A DNA stretch of 64,000 nucleotides, from positions 939,039,195-939,103,194 of the forward strand of contig OY728120.1 in assembly GCA_963277665.1 (NCBI GenBank), read 5' to 3'. The DNA is from Viscum album (taxonomy: Eukaryota > Streptophyta > Magnoliopsida > Santalales > Viscaceae). Positions within the stretch are counted from its first letter, which is position 1, and the number at the start of each line of letters is the position of its first letter. The notes under the pieces are model-generated. The model did not search any database, was not told the DNA's origin, and saw only the letters and a program-made list of their open reading frames with translations. The position numbers and the translations under genes were made by a program. This document shows positions 49,144 through 62,285 of this stretch, piece by piece.

Positions 49144-50634
49144 AACCTTATCTACACATATTTTATTTAGTATAATTTTATTAAGTGCATTTATGTCCTT
49201 TTGGATGAGTTATAAGATACAAATTTATTGCACAAGATCATTTGTTTCCTCGGTTTTCACAATCGGTATACCTATGTATGAGTATAGAAGTTCATGTGGA
49301 ATGGATATAATTCTATATAATTGAATTTATATATTTTTAATGAACATAAAAAAATTTAAATGTTTATATATATCATTTTGTTACATGTTATGAGGATGAA
49401 TCATTATATAAGTTATTTAGTGATAATCATTTAGATTATTACGGCGGTTATTGATCATAGTGAACTCATTTTTTTTATCATTTAGTATTATGTAAATATG
49501 TTAATTAAAAAACATAAAATGGGTTATATAATAAATTTTAAAATCTTTCTAAACAATTAAAATGGTTTCATATTTTGAAGAATGATACTTCGTCGTCCAT
49601 GAAGGTGGTGAATTAGCACCTCCCGGATGATGATTTCGTTTATAAAATAAAAGAGGGATATTAAGGAGATTGATAATGGTGATTAAATTAACATGATATA
49701 ATTATAGTATATAGATGATACTGGAATTATCCTGATAAATTATATATAGGAGGTTAGGAGAGAATAAGAAAAGACGATAGATTGAAATAAAATTAAAAGA
49801 AAAAGGAATAGGGTTTACCTCTTGAAATAACCTCCTAAAGGAAAAGGGTTTTGCATTTTTGGAATGAACAAGGGATCCTAGATGTGGGGAGGGACCAGAG
49901 AAGAGTATTTTTATATAACTTTTATATTCTTCAAGGATTATAGGAATGGGTACAATAGGTGGTGAGGGGCAGTTTTTATAGTGGAGGAGAGGAGTGATTT
50001 CTTAGTATTTTATTAATTATTTTATTATTTTGCTCAATACAAGAAATGGTATTGATTATTATGACCGAAAATATTAATAAGTTCATGTGAGTCTGAACTG
50101 ATGATTTATTACATCATCCATGGTGCAAGGAATAGTGTATTTATCTTATAATGTATTATACCATAAATTACCGTATTTTGTTATTTAACAAAAATTCAAG
50201 TATTTCAGAAAAATCCCAAAAATTCACCCTAACCATTTTTTAATTTTTATAATAAAAAAATGAAAACAATTTTATAAAAATAATTTTATAAATATGATAA
50301 ATTCAGTTTTTAATTAAAATCATTATTTACTTGAAAAATACAGATTTTAAAATTATATCTGATTTTATAACACCCTAAAAAATTATCTAAGCTATCATTG
50401 GATTATCCTAAAATCATAGGTCAATAAAATATTTATTTAGAAATAAATTTTATGAAAATTAATTTTCTTTTAAATAAATTCATTAATTTTAAAATTGTAA
50501 TTTAATATTTATTTCTCACAAAAATACCAACACTTAATTATTAATTTTTAAAATATTCACTTTCATTTATACGGTTCCTAAATTTTATTTATAACTTCAT
50601 GGGAGAGGATACTATTAATATGGGTCATATTACT

Positions 50635-50705
50635 ATTCATATGGGTTTATTACTATTCATAAGGGTAAAATTACTATTCATAAGGGTATGATACTATTCA
50701 CTAAA
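50635..50705 (-). repeat. Short tandem repeats near the E6 LTR 5' end
   Basis: Four to five units of about 20 bp carry TTACTATTCATAAGGGT. The E4 LTR has one or two such units near 44935-44960, suggesting local expansion. Confidence 0.65.
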
Positions 50706-50936
50706 AATTAAGTTGAACATATCGGACTCTAAATGTCTTATTGAATGAAACTGTGTATGTCCATTTTTTGAAATTCAAATCACAGAAGTGGAAAAATAAG
50801 TTTAACATCTAGGTTATAACTATCCCCTATAAAACATTTTTGTTTCACAAAGGCTCGGTGTGGCGTGAATACTATACAATATGATGAATTGAAATTATTT
50901 AAGGAGAAACTTACCATAAAATCCTGGGGTGTTATA

Positions 50937-51011
50937 TTCTTCCCTCGTTTAGAAATTTTTTCCTTGAAATTTTTCATGTATATAGCCCTCTTAAAAGATT
51001 TGGGTGGTTCC
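50937..51011 (-). pseudogene. E6 pol, last codons (after the E5 insertion)
   Basis: In sense the frame reads HPNL(L/F)...AIYMKNFKEKISKRGKN and runs straight into the LTR at 50936, the typical end of a gypsy chromodomain protein (YPHLF...NF...I..RG). The matching upstream part resumes at 62614. The five bases 51007-51011 (GTTCC) may be the left target duplication of E5. Confidence 0.75.
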
Positions 51012-51718
51012 TATGAGGACCCGACTCCTGAACACCCAGAGTTGGTTCCTTTAGATATGATGTGTAATTTTATACAAAAACATGCACTGATAAATTAAAC
51101 ATCATGTCCTATGTAGAGGATCGAATTCAGTTTAGGTTCCGGGAATGAGCTACTTCTAAAATGCTTCTTCAGCTAATACCCAATACCTGAAAGATTTATT
51201 TCAAAAATGTAGGGTGAGCATACAAATTCCCAGTAAGGGGTTTTAAAATAAACCAATATAACATTTGAAAACATTCTCTAAAACATTCCATAAAACATTT
51301 CTCTTAAAGAAAATCTGTAACCCATGTAACATACCATAAAATTTATCAATTAAAAATATGATAACTGAATTAAAAGGATACATGATTCAATTATAGGCAT
51401 GCTCATTTGGATTAATAAAAAAAATCTAAACATGTATGACATATGAATATTAGAGCACAATTTAAATAGATAAGAGTAATGAATAATCAGAGTTGTGTGT
51501 AAAGGTAATAACTTCAATTCCATGCATCGAATACTAAATCAATGAGAATTAAACATATGTCATGCCATAATCTTTTACATTTATGATACTCATAAGTACT
51601 GGATCTTAACCATGGAAATTCTACTAGTCAAATATATATTTGGTTAATTAATTTTCATACACATAATGAGGTAATGGATAATGCCGGACTTTAATTTCTA
51701 TGTCAAGTCCTCGTGCCC

Positions 51719-51910
51719 AGACCTCGGGGCTAACAGTAACCGGACCCTAACTTGGAGAGCCTCTGTAACCAGACTCCATCCCAGATATCCTCTGTAACCG
51801 GACTCCAACCCGGAGGGTCTGTTGTAACTGCACCCCAACCCAGAGGGCTTACTTTTACCAATCCCCAACCTGGAGGGCTTTCTTTTACCATTCCTCAACC
51901 CGAAACAAAC
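51719..51910 (-). repeat. ~29-bp minisatellite in E5 3' LTR
   Basis: About six units are built on GTAACCGGACTCCAACCCGGAGGG. Period is about 29-30 bp, then 31-33 bp where TTTT is added. It lies 700-900 bp from the LTR 3' end. Gly/Ser/Leu-rich short reading frames here are repeat artefacts. Confidence 0.88.
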
Positions 51911-54096
51911 TCTTCCAATACATTCCTCATATGTTTAATAAGTCCATTTATTCAACGTTTCTCATACCTCTTTGAATCCCTAATTCTATGTTTTTTGGGT
52001 GTCCCATACCACTACAAATAATTAAATTCTTAATTCATTATCATAAGTGATGAATAATAAATAGTTCGATTTATCACATAAATTAATAATATTACAACTT
52101 TTTTCATAAACTTTCAATGCATTACATTAAATGTTTATAACTTCGGATAGGTATTAAGCATGCTCAATTCATGCACTGATAAATGGAAATGACATTGGAC
52201 TAAATCATAATATGTCATTTATTATTTAAATAATAATTTTCCCAACGACATGCATAAACTAGTAAAAATTCTTTTCAAATGTGATATTAATTTAAAATAC
52301 GCAAGTAATCGAGTTAACACATAAAAATATAGTTCCATAATTTTAAAAATACTTGATTCATGGAAATGAATATTTATAGTTTAAAATGACCAATTTTAAA
52401 TTAAGACAGGTGTTGTTTATACACAAGCAAGCACCGATAAATGGTCATGTCTTAAGAAATGGTCATACCCTATGTTGCATACCATATATGGTCAACTGAT
52501 TTGTAGTGCAACATTTTTTCTATGTAATGCATACATTCATGAGAATTTAATTAAGCATATAAACTACACACTTTTACCATTGAAGTTTCTTTTTGGCCAA
52601 TTTAATTCGAGTTATGGTTAAATATTATAGGTGCATACATATAACCATTTATATATATATATATAATATGTACTTGTCACAACCACTTGTAATTATTGAA
52701 TACTCCATAACATTTTAATTTTTAATATCACCGGTTTGAAAACCAAAACTCATGTTAGGTTTAATGTATGTAAACGCATGAACATACATACCTAAAAACT
52801 AATGTTTTCCATAATAATACAAATTAATTTGAACCCATAACATTATTCACAACCAAGTATTTATTTAAAGATTGTAAATCATCTTTAAAAACATGAAATA
52901 GAAATATATTGAGTTATTTGTATATGTATGAATATATACTAAGTGTATATTTGGTTTTTCATAATTAAAAACCATATTAAACAAACCCAAATATCATTAT
53001 CGACCTTATAAATATTAATAAATACAAACTTTTAATCCTTCAAAACCCAAGATTCACCATAGATATGATAAACCATATATAAATATAAATAAGTGGATGG
53101 GTTTTTCATTTCACAACCAAAAAAGTACTACTCGCGCCAGTTAGACATTGGTAAATAACATTTAGAAATCCAAAATAGGTTTAGGATGGAAAACCACATA
53201 TATATATATATAAATGTATGGGTGTGTGTGTGTGAACATATACATATTTTTATATATATAAAGCGTGTATATATGATTTTCCACAATAAATACAAAGCAT
53301 AAAAAGAAAACCCTTACAAGAAATAAATGCAATCCCTTACACAAACGGGTTTCTCTAATAAAACACTAATTTTGAGGATCATAAGTGTATAACTGAAAAT
53401 AATTATAAATTAAAATAACCCTTACACAAACTTAAATTAAAACTTAACATTAAATGAAACATATTATTTTCTTATATGATTTTCATTAGAAAAAGTGAAG
53501 AAAACTATTTCTATTGCATGAATAAATTTTTGATAAATAGAAGTTTGAAAATAAATTGTATTTTCCCTAACAAAACATAATATTGTAAAAAAATATTTTA
53601 GAAAAATATTTAACCCTAACATGATTACATGAATGTTGATCAGTTTTTTTGAACGCACCCACAGAGCATCAAACAAGTCCTTCCCCCTCATTCATTTATG
53701 AAAGGAGTAAGGGATTTATAACCATGATTATACTATTTAAGTGGGACCAGTAGAGACATTTTATTAAATTTGTTATAGTGATAGGTTTAGGCTTGGGGTA
53801 AAAGCTCATATTATAGTTGTAGAGGCCATAATTCACATTCAATCAATTAGAAAAAGTAATGCGACAAAATTGACATAACTAATATTAAATATAATTAAGC
53901 ATGGTTGGGGGAATAAATCAGTAGACTAAAATGATATTCCCACTATTTATAGTCTAAAAGTAAAACATTCATGGATTAGGACAACAGATGATAGCCGAAA
54001 AAAATCTGTAAAAGAATACTTATCTATGGTTCGATAAAACTGTGAATAGGAGGAAGAAAAAACATAAATCCAAAATAGATTCTGATAGAAGACCTA

Positions 54097-54500
54097 CCCT
54101 GCTAGGTCTGGAAAAAATGAAACCCTAACTAGACACTAGAAAAGCACAACCTCAACCCTGGTTCTTCTGGTCTGAAATGAAGCTCCTCGGCCGCACAACG
54201 TGGAAACTTCGACCCGACTCCTCTCCATGAAAATAGTCACCATCAGACATCTAGACTCTGACTGCCGCGACGTGGGATTCCCAAGGGACACCATGCCTGA
54301 GCCTCGACTACACTCGATAACCCTGGTGCCGGACCCTACTCGATTCCCTTGTCGGCCCCGCTCGAGATCACGCCTGGTCTCCATCGGCTTCGGTTCGCAT
54401 TCGCTCGGCCTTCTTGTGATCTCCAGTGCCAGACTGATGAAACCCTAAACCTCCTGAAGTCTGTACCCCCTTGTGTTGTGACACAACATCCCATGTGCGG
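54097..54500 (-). other. GC-rich leader block and donor-like site in E5 3' LTR
   Basis: About 350 bp of GC-rich, CpG-retaining DNA in an AT-rich LTR, followed in sense by GCAGG|GTAGGT (GT at 54097-54096). The 5' LTR has the same block with GCAGG|GTATGT. Reading frames across the two copies are not in register, so I do not call a protein. Confidence 0.55.
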
Positions 54501-56062
54501 ACTTCCTCTCTTTTTTTCAGGTCACAAATTTTACATGGGATTTTCCCTTTTTTTTCTTTTCTTTGTCTGTTACCCTCCTATGCGGATCATAAATCCCTTA
54601 CGGGATTCCTTTAAATTTTTTTCAAAAAATCAATCTATTTTATTATTATAATATGGTCACTATTATTTTTACTTTATCTTTATTCTATTATCATGTATTA
54701 TTAATAACTTATTAAATATTCCAAATGTTATTTGTCTATTAGACTTATTTTATCAATAATTTTAAAAAGTGAATTTTATTATTACTAAATTATTTTATAA
54801 AACATATACTTATACATTTATTTTTATATACATATAATGTTATAAATTAAATTGATAATTGTGAATGTATTATAATAATAATTATTATCATAATTTTTAA
54901 TTTTAAACTTTAGAAGAAAAAAATGTTAATATTGCATATATATATATGATTCCTGATAAAAATAATTTTTATTAAAATATCATTCATATATGTGCACTTT
55001 TAATCATTCTAAAAAATGGTTATATATTTATATTTTTATTAAACAAATTTCAAAATAATAATAATGTTATGAAACGTTTATCAAAATTTTATAATCTAAT
55101 AATTATGTATAAATCCCATATAATTATTTATATAATAAGTTAAATAATTGTCTGTAAATATAGAGTACATATAAATATATATGTATATATATATGTATAC
55201 ATATCATACTGTTGAAAATATATAAAACAAATATAGTAGATTAAGTAATTGTTCACATAATTAAAACAGTTCACCTTTACAAAATAATGGCATTAAAATA
55301 TTTTAAAGCAATAATTCTCAATGTCATATATAAAATTATAGTATTAGTTTTATATAATTATAATTAAAATCTTATTTACATATGCATATCTATATATATA
55401 TATATATCATATTTTTAAAACAAGCAAAAAATAGTTGTATTCGTATATTAGTATAATTATTATTAAAATATTCTTTTAATTAATAATTCCGAAAGAATAA
55501 AATATTTATTTTAAATAGTACTTCTAAATTAAACAATATAAATTTTCTATTTTTATTTTACAAGAAACTATCTTTAAATTATAACTATATCCATTTAATA
55601 AAACACAAACGATCACTTGACTAAAACTCCAATGGTTACTTAATTTTGAACTCCATTGGCTATAAAATAGTCACAAGTATTTCTAACGGTTAGGAAAACC
55701 CTTATAAAAACATGTTTATGGTATCTCATATCTAAGTTGGTTCAGTTTACCCGGATGGTTCTCTATATTCTTTTTATGCTTAGTACTTGTACCATTCTTC
55801 TAGAGATCACATTCTTCTTTATGGTGGTCTAAGTGATGAGGGCTACCTTCTCGGCCTCTTCATGGTATTATCAGGTCTCATAATGGTGCTACTCGGATTT
55901 GCTATTAGTTTCTTGGGCTAACTATTGTTTTTCCCTTTTGAGGTGTAAACATTTCAGTGGTTTATTAATAATAAGTGTCTTGTTCTATTTTGAGAACCAT
56001 TTTTTGAATGACTAAATAATAAAAAGTTATTATTAAACATTGAAAAGGTTCGGGGCGTCACA

Positions 56063-56078
56063 TTATTTCCCCCATTGA
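56063..56078 (-). other. E5 polypurine tract
   Basis: In sense, CAATGGGGGAAATAA lies directly before the 3' LTR start at 56062, preceded by GGACACAATTATT, a usual sequence at the end of plant gypsy internal regions. Confidence 0.8.
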
Positions 56079-56950
56079 ATAATTGTGTCCTCACAATTCA
56101 TTCTACATACGCATAAGAGAAAGACTCCCTAAACATCTTCACCACACCCTCTATTGTGGAGGGTCCTCCGGTGTGGCCTGGTGAATTCCCAAGTTGATGT
56201 TCAACTCTTCAGCTTATCTGGCCCAAATACACTTCAGATATTATGGGTTGAACTCATGATTCATACACTTAGACTTCAAAATAGAGGCTCGCACGGTGGA
56301 ATGTTTGGAGATTTCCAAATGTACTAACTCTCGAAGAATTCATCAGGATGCCTCTCGATTGAGAACATCTAAGTCATATATGTTTTCGTATAAGATGAAA
56401 CTTAGGTTTTGATACATGTAGGTTGCATAAAGGTTTCCCTCCAAAGAAGCCTCTTGAAATCTTACTCTAGCTTTGATGTTCTGGCCTAGATTAAAGCTTA
56501 GGAAAATCCCTTCGTGGTATTTTCCCCTCCTCCTGTATTCGAACAATTTGACAGTGGCTATTTTGTGGTATATGTAAGAATTATCCTAATAGGAATGGAG
56601 AATGTATGGACTGTTTGATAATTCATAAAGTTTCTTTCACATTTCTCCTTAGTTTTTGAAATGTAGATACTCTTTCTTTCATGTTTTGACCATGATAACC
56701 TCCAGTATTTCGACCTGAAGGGATGAAATGTGGGTTCATCCATCCATATGAAAATTAAATATGAAGGATCAATCAGTGAAACCTATTCTGAAGTATAAAC
56801 ATAGAAAGGATAGAAGAAATAAAAAAGGGATAACAAGTTTTATTCTTATATAACCACTTGTTCATAAAAAGGCTAATGGTTTCTCCGGTTCCGGAATACA
56901 AAAATCTCCAAAACAAGCTCAAAACTATCTATCTCCTTAAACCATATGCT
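56079..56950 (-). other. E5 internal region, part without known domain
   Basis: Short reading frames are seen at 56743-56558 (MDEPTFHPF...) and 56546-56343 (MFEYRRRGKYHEGIFL...), broken by stops between them. I recognise neither. They could be the decayed continuation of the captured gene that starts at 57469 or a remnant of gag. Confidence 0.35.
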
Positions 56951-57469
56951 ACCCGAGTAGTATGGTTCTATCTCATGGGTGCACTTATGGTGTCTCCAGA
57001 GTCTGGTATGTGTGGTGTACAACTATGAGATGTTTTTAGGTACTTGTTGTCTCTACACTGAATAAGAGGCTTTGTATTCAAGGATGTCAAAGTCAATTAC
57101 CTGACCAAAATGGCCATATGACAAGACTTGACACATATATCTCTCACATTGGTCTCTCACTTATACAACTAATTGGAAGGTCATGGGGTATTGGATGCCT
57201 TCTGTTGTGGTTAAGCATCTAAAAATTCCATCTTAGTATTTTCCCCATCATACATAGGATGGAAATTGGGCTTGCATCATAAATATGTAATCCAGACCCG
57301 CTCTTCGGTGGAGTTGAAGTACTCGAGGAGAGTTGGATACTTCATAGAGGTGTTTACATGTCATTCAGATATTGGCATATTTTAAAAAAATTTCCTGGAT
57401 GGCTATGGAAATTATGGTTTCTAGGGCCTCTTTGGGAAGAGACATAAGACTAGTGCCTTTATTTTCCAT
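56951..57469 (-). pseudogene. F-box-like reading frame at the gag position of E5 (probable captured host gene fragment)
   Basis: From the ATG at 57469 the frame reads MENKGTSLMSLPKEALETII, then 14 more residues ending in ANI, a TGA at 57367, and the same frame goes on as MTCKHLYEVSNSPRVLQLH. SLPxExLExI, then a spacer, then a CK pair and SxSPxVLxLH about 25-35 residues later is the F-box pattern. In the family this domain binds SKP1 in SCF ubiquitin ligases. The frame continues another ~130 codons with stops (TGA, TAA, TAG) but no clear frameshift, including RCLTTTEGIQYPM. The first stop fits CGA to TGA decay. No gag motif is seen. Identity as F-box is by motif only. Confidence 0.55.
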
Positions 57470-57490
57470 CTGAAAATTAGGAAAAACCTC
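57470..57490 (-). promoter_or_regulatory. Splice-acceptor-like site abutting the E5 internal ATG
   Basis: In sense, TTTTTCCTAATTTTCAG (AG at 57471-57470) is followed directly by ATG at 57469. With the donor at 60656/60655 it would define an intron of about 3.19 kb. Confidence 0.45.
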
Positions 57491-57560
57491 ATATTTATAA
57501 ATTCTTAAGTAAAAAAAATTTGATTCACTTCTGGTTTTCCAGAGTTATCTAAACCGAATC

Positions 57561-57571
57561 CACTGATACCA
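57561..57571 (-). other. E5 primer-binding site
   Basis: In sense, TGGTATCAGTG begins two bases after the 5' LTR end. Nine bases match the initiator tRNA-Met complement. Confidence 0.8.
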
Positions 57572-58295
57572 ATTGTGAGGACCCCTCTCTCGAACACCCA
57601 GAGCTGGTGCATTCGGATGTGATGTGTAATTTTCTACCAAAACATGAACTGATAAATTACACATCATTTCCCATACAAAGAATCGAATTCAGTCCATATT
57701 CCTGGAAACCAGCTACTTCTGAAATGCTTCTTCAGCTAAAACCCGATACCTGAAAATTTTATTTCAAAAATATAGGGTGAGCATATGAATTCCTATTAAT
57801 TGTTTTTAAAATAAATCAATATAACTTTTGAAAACATTCTTTAAATCATTCCATAAAACACTTCTCTTAAAGAAAAGATGTGACACATGTAACTTATCAT
57901 AAAAGTGCTCAATTAAAAATATTCCAACAAAATTACAGGGATACATGATTCAATTATATGCATGCTAATTTGGATAATAAAAAAACATTCTAAACATGTA
58001 TGACATATGCATATTATATAACAATTTAAACAGCTAAGAGTAATGAATAATCAGAGTTTCTCGTAAAGGTAATAACTTCTTTTTCATACATCGAATACTA
58101 AATCACTGAGTGCTAAACCTATGTCATGTCATAAGCTTTTACTTTTTGGATACTCATATGTACTAGCTCTTAACCATGGATATTCTACAAGTCTAATATT
58201 CAATTGGTTATTTAATTTTAAAACACACAATGATAGAATGGATAATGTCGGACTTTAATTTTTGTGTCAATGAATCATGCCAAGACCTAGGGGCT

Positions 58296-58465
58296 GACTG
58301 TAACCGGACCCCAACCCGGAGAGCCTCTGTAACTGGACTCCATCTCAGAGAGCCTCTATAACCGTACTCTAACCCTGAGGGTCTGTTGTAACTGGACCCC
58401 AACCTAGAGGGCTTAATTTTACCAGTCCCCAACCCAGAGGGCTTACTTTTACCGATCCCCAACCC
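58296..58465 (-). repeat. ~29-bp minisatellite in E5 5' LTR
   Basis: The same GTAACCGGACCCCAACCCGGAG-type units as at 51719-51910, about six copies, lie 720-890 bp from the LTR 3' end. Confidence 0.88.
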
Positions 58466-60654
58466 TGAACATAATAGTCCAATACATTCCTCATATGTTT
58501 AATAAGTCCATGTATCCAATGTTTCTCACACCACTTTGAATACCTAATTACATGTCTTTTTTTGGGGGTGTCCCATACCACTCCAAATAATTAAAGTCAT
58601 AATTCATTATCATAAGTTATGAATAATAAATATTTCAATTTATCACTTACATTAATAACTTTACAACTACTTCCATAAACATTCAATGCATTACATTGCA
58701 TGTTTATAACTTCAGATAGGTATTATTCGTGATAAATTCATGCACTAATAAATGAAAATGAAATTGGACTAAATAATAATTTGTCAGTTATTATTTACAT
58801 AATAATTTCCCCAACGTCATGCATAAACTAGTTAACATTCTTTGCGCATGTGATATTAATTTAAAATATGCAAGTAATGGGGTTACCACATAAAATGATA
58901 GTTCCTTAATTTTAAAAATCCTTGATTCATGGAAATGAATATTTATAGTTTAAAATGACCAATTTTAAATTAATACAGGTGTTGTTTGTACACAATAATG
59001 CTTCGATAAATGGTCATGTCTTAATAAATGATCATACCCTATAATGCATAGCATATATGGTCAACCGATTTGCAGTACAATATTTGTTCTATGTAATGCA
59101 TACATTCATGTGAATTTAATGAAGCATATCAACAACATACTTTAACCACCGAAGTTTTTTTTAGGCCAATTTAATTCGAGTTATGGTTAAAGCTTATAGC
59201 TTCATACATATAACCATTTATATATATATAATATGTACATGTCACAGCCACTTACAATTAATGAATACTCCATAACATTATTTAATTGTTAATATCACCG
59301 GATTGAAAACCAAAACACATGTTAGGTTTAAAGTACATAAACGCATGAACATACGTACCTAAAAACTAACTTTTGCATAATAATACAAATTCATTTGAAC
59401 CCAAAACATTATTCGCATCCAAGTCTTTATTTAATGATTTTTAATCATCTTTGATAACATAAAATAGTAATAGATTGAATTATATTTATATGTCTGAATA
59501 TATACTAAGTGTATATTTAGTTTTTCATAAATAAAAAACATATTTAATGAACCCAAATATAATTATCGACCTTAGAAATATTAATACATACAAACTTTTA
59601 ACCTTTGAAAACACTAGATTCACCTTAGAGATAATATACCAAATATAAATATAAATATGTGTATGGGTTTTGCATTTCAAAACCAAACAAGTACTGCTCA
59701 CGTCGGTTAGACAATGGTAAACAACATTTAGAAATCCAAAATTGGTTTATGATGGAAAACCATATATATATATGGGTGTGTGTGTATGAACATATATATA
59801 TTTTTATGTATATAAAGCGTGTATATATGATTTTTTACAAGAAAGGGAAAGCATAAAAAGAAACCCCTCACAATAAAGCGATGCAATCCCTTACGTAAAT
59901 GGGTTTACCTTTTAAGACACTAATTTTGATAATCATAAATATATAATAGAAAATAATTATAAATTAAAATAACTTATACACAAACTTAAATTAAAACTTA
60001 ACATTGAATAAAACATATAATCTTCTTATATGATTTGAAATAGAAAAAGTGAAGGAAATTGTTTCCATTGCATGAATAAATTTTTGATAAATAGATGTTT
60101 GAAAATAAATTGTTTTTTACCTTACAAAACATAATATCTTAAAATAAATATATATTCGAGACAAATATTTAACCCTAACAAGATTGTAGGAATGTTGATC
60201 AGTTGTTTTGAACGCACCCACAGAGCATCAAAAAAGGCCTTCCCCCTCTTTCATTTATGAAATTAGTATGGCCTTTATATCCATACTTATACTATTTAAG
60301 TGGGACCGGTAGAGAGATTTTAATAAATTTGTTATAGTGACAGGTTCAGGATTGTGGTGCAAGCGCATATTATAGCTGTAGATGTCGTAATTCACATTCA
60401 ATCAATTCGAAAAACTAATGTAAAAAAATTTACATAAATAATATAAAATGAAATTAAGAATGGTCGGGGGAACAAATTAATTGACTAAAATTATATTCCC
60501 ATAATTTATAGTATAAAAGTAAAACAATCATAGATTATGGCAGTAGATGACTACTAAAAAAATCAGTAAAAGAATACTTATCTATGGTTAGATAAAATTG
60601 TGAATAGGAGGAAGAAAAAACGTAAATCTGAAATAGATTCTGAGAGAAGACATA

Positions 60655-61060
60655 CCCTGCTAGGTCTGGAAAAACTAATCCTTAATCAGGCATTGACGAA
60701 GCACAACCTCAACCTTGGTTCTTCTAGTCTGAAATGAATCTCCCCGACCGTACGACGTGGGGACTTCGACTCGACTCCTATACTCAAAAATAAACACCAC
60801 CAAACATCAAGACTTTGACGGTCGCAACGTGAAATTCCCGTGCAACACCATGCCTTGGCCTCCACTACACCCGATAACCCCAGTGCCAGACCCTGCTCGA
60901 CGCCCTTGTCAGTTGTGCTCGAGATCACGCCTGGTCTCCCTCGGCTTCGGGTCGTGCACACCTGGCCTTATTATAATCTCCGATGCTGGACTGTTGAAAC
61001 CCTAAACTGCCAGAAGTCTGGACCCCCCTTGCGATGCGACACAACATCCCATGCACGTAC
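60655..61060 (-). other. GC-rich leader block and predicted 5' splice site in E5 5' LTR
   Basis: CpG-retaining block of about 370 bp, then GCAGG|GTATGTC in sense (GT at 60655-60654). It contains repeated GGGATTTGTGAnCC words on the upstream side (about 61075-61165). In the leader-intron model this is exon 1. Confidence 0.5.
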
Positions 61061-62285
61061 TTCCTCTTTTTTTGCGGGTCACAAATCCCACACGGGATTT
61101 CCCCTTTTTTCTTTTATTTTGATTGTTTCCCTCCTATGTGGATCACAAATCCCTTAAGGGATTCCTACATTTTATTCAAACAATCAATCTATTTTATTAT
61201 TATAATATTGTTACTATTATACTTAATTTTGTCTTTATTCTATTATCATATATTATTAATAAATTTTTAAAAAGTCCAAAAAAATTATGTCTATTATACT
61301 TATTTTATCCATAATTTTAAAAAGTAAATGTTATTATTATTAATTTATTTTATAAAACATATATTTATACATTTATTTTTGTATACTAATAATGTTATAA
61401 ATTAAATTGATAATTGGGAATGTATTATAATAATAATTATTATCATAATTTGTAATTATAAACTTTAGAGAAAAAAATGGAAATATTACACACACACACA
61501 TATATATATAATTCAAGAAAACAATAATTTTTAGTAAAAGATCATTCATATATGTTCACTTTTAATCATTCTAAAAAATGTTTACACATTTATAATTTTA
61601 TTAAACAAATTTAAAAATATTAATAGTGTTATGAATATTTAATAAAAAATTTATAATCTAATAATTGTGTATAAATCCCATATAATTGTTCATATAATAA
61701 GTTAAATGATTGTATACAAATATCAAGTACATATACATATATATGTATAAATATATACACATATCATATTTTGTAAAATATATAAAACTCATATAATAGA
61801 TTAAGTAACTGTTCGCATAAATAAAATAGTTCACCTTTACAAAATAATGGGGTTAAAATATATTAAAGCAATAATTATCAATGTCATATATAAAATTATA
61901 GTATTAGTTTTATATAATTATAATTCAAATCTTGTTTACATATGAATATATATATCATATTTGGAAAATAAGAAACAAATTAGTTGTATTCATATATTAG
62001 TATAATTATTATTAAAATATTCTAATAATTAACAATTCAGAATGGATAAAATAGTTATTTTAAACTGTACTTATAAATTAAACAATATAAATTTTCTATT
62101 TTTATTTTACAAGAAACTATCTTTAAATTATAACTATATTCATTTAATAAAACACTAACGATCACTCGATTAAAACTCCAACGGTTACATCATTTTGAAC
62201 TCCATTAGCTTTAATATGGTCACAAGAATTTCTAGCAATTAGGAAAACCCTTATAAAAACATATTTATGGTATCTCATATCATAG

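Larger units (their letters stand above)
48080..50936 (-). repeat. E6 3' LTR (left border approximate)
   Basis: The sense start at 50936 reads TATAACACCCCAGGATTTTAT, directly after the end of a gypsy integrase reading frame, so this is a 3' LTR. A donor-like AATAAG|GTAAGGGG lies at 49063/49062. The following GGGTTTCTCTTCTCACTTTTATTTCTGTG matches the E2 LTR at about 15293-15332. Repeated CATTACT...TTCATAAGGGT words are seen near 50635-50700. The left end abuts E4 RT at about 48.06-48.10 kb. Confidence 0.72.
51012..56062 (-). repeat. E5 3' LTR (5,051 bp)
   Basis: It runs from TATGAGGACCC (decayed TGTGAGGACCC) to GGGGCGTCACA on the plus strand. It matches 57574-62613 throughout. It contains a minisatellite at 51719-51910, (TA)n/(TG)n runs at 52651-52668 and 53185-53235, a donor-like site at 54098/54097, and a GC-rich block at 54136-54500. 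Confidence 0.92.

Noticed and set aside
51698..51898. Gly/Ser/Leu-rich frames over the E5 minisatellite (also 58208-58581)
   Set aside because: They are translations of the 29-bp tandem repeat.
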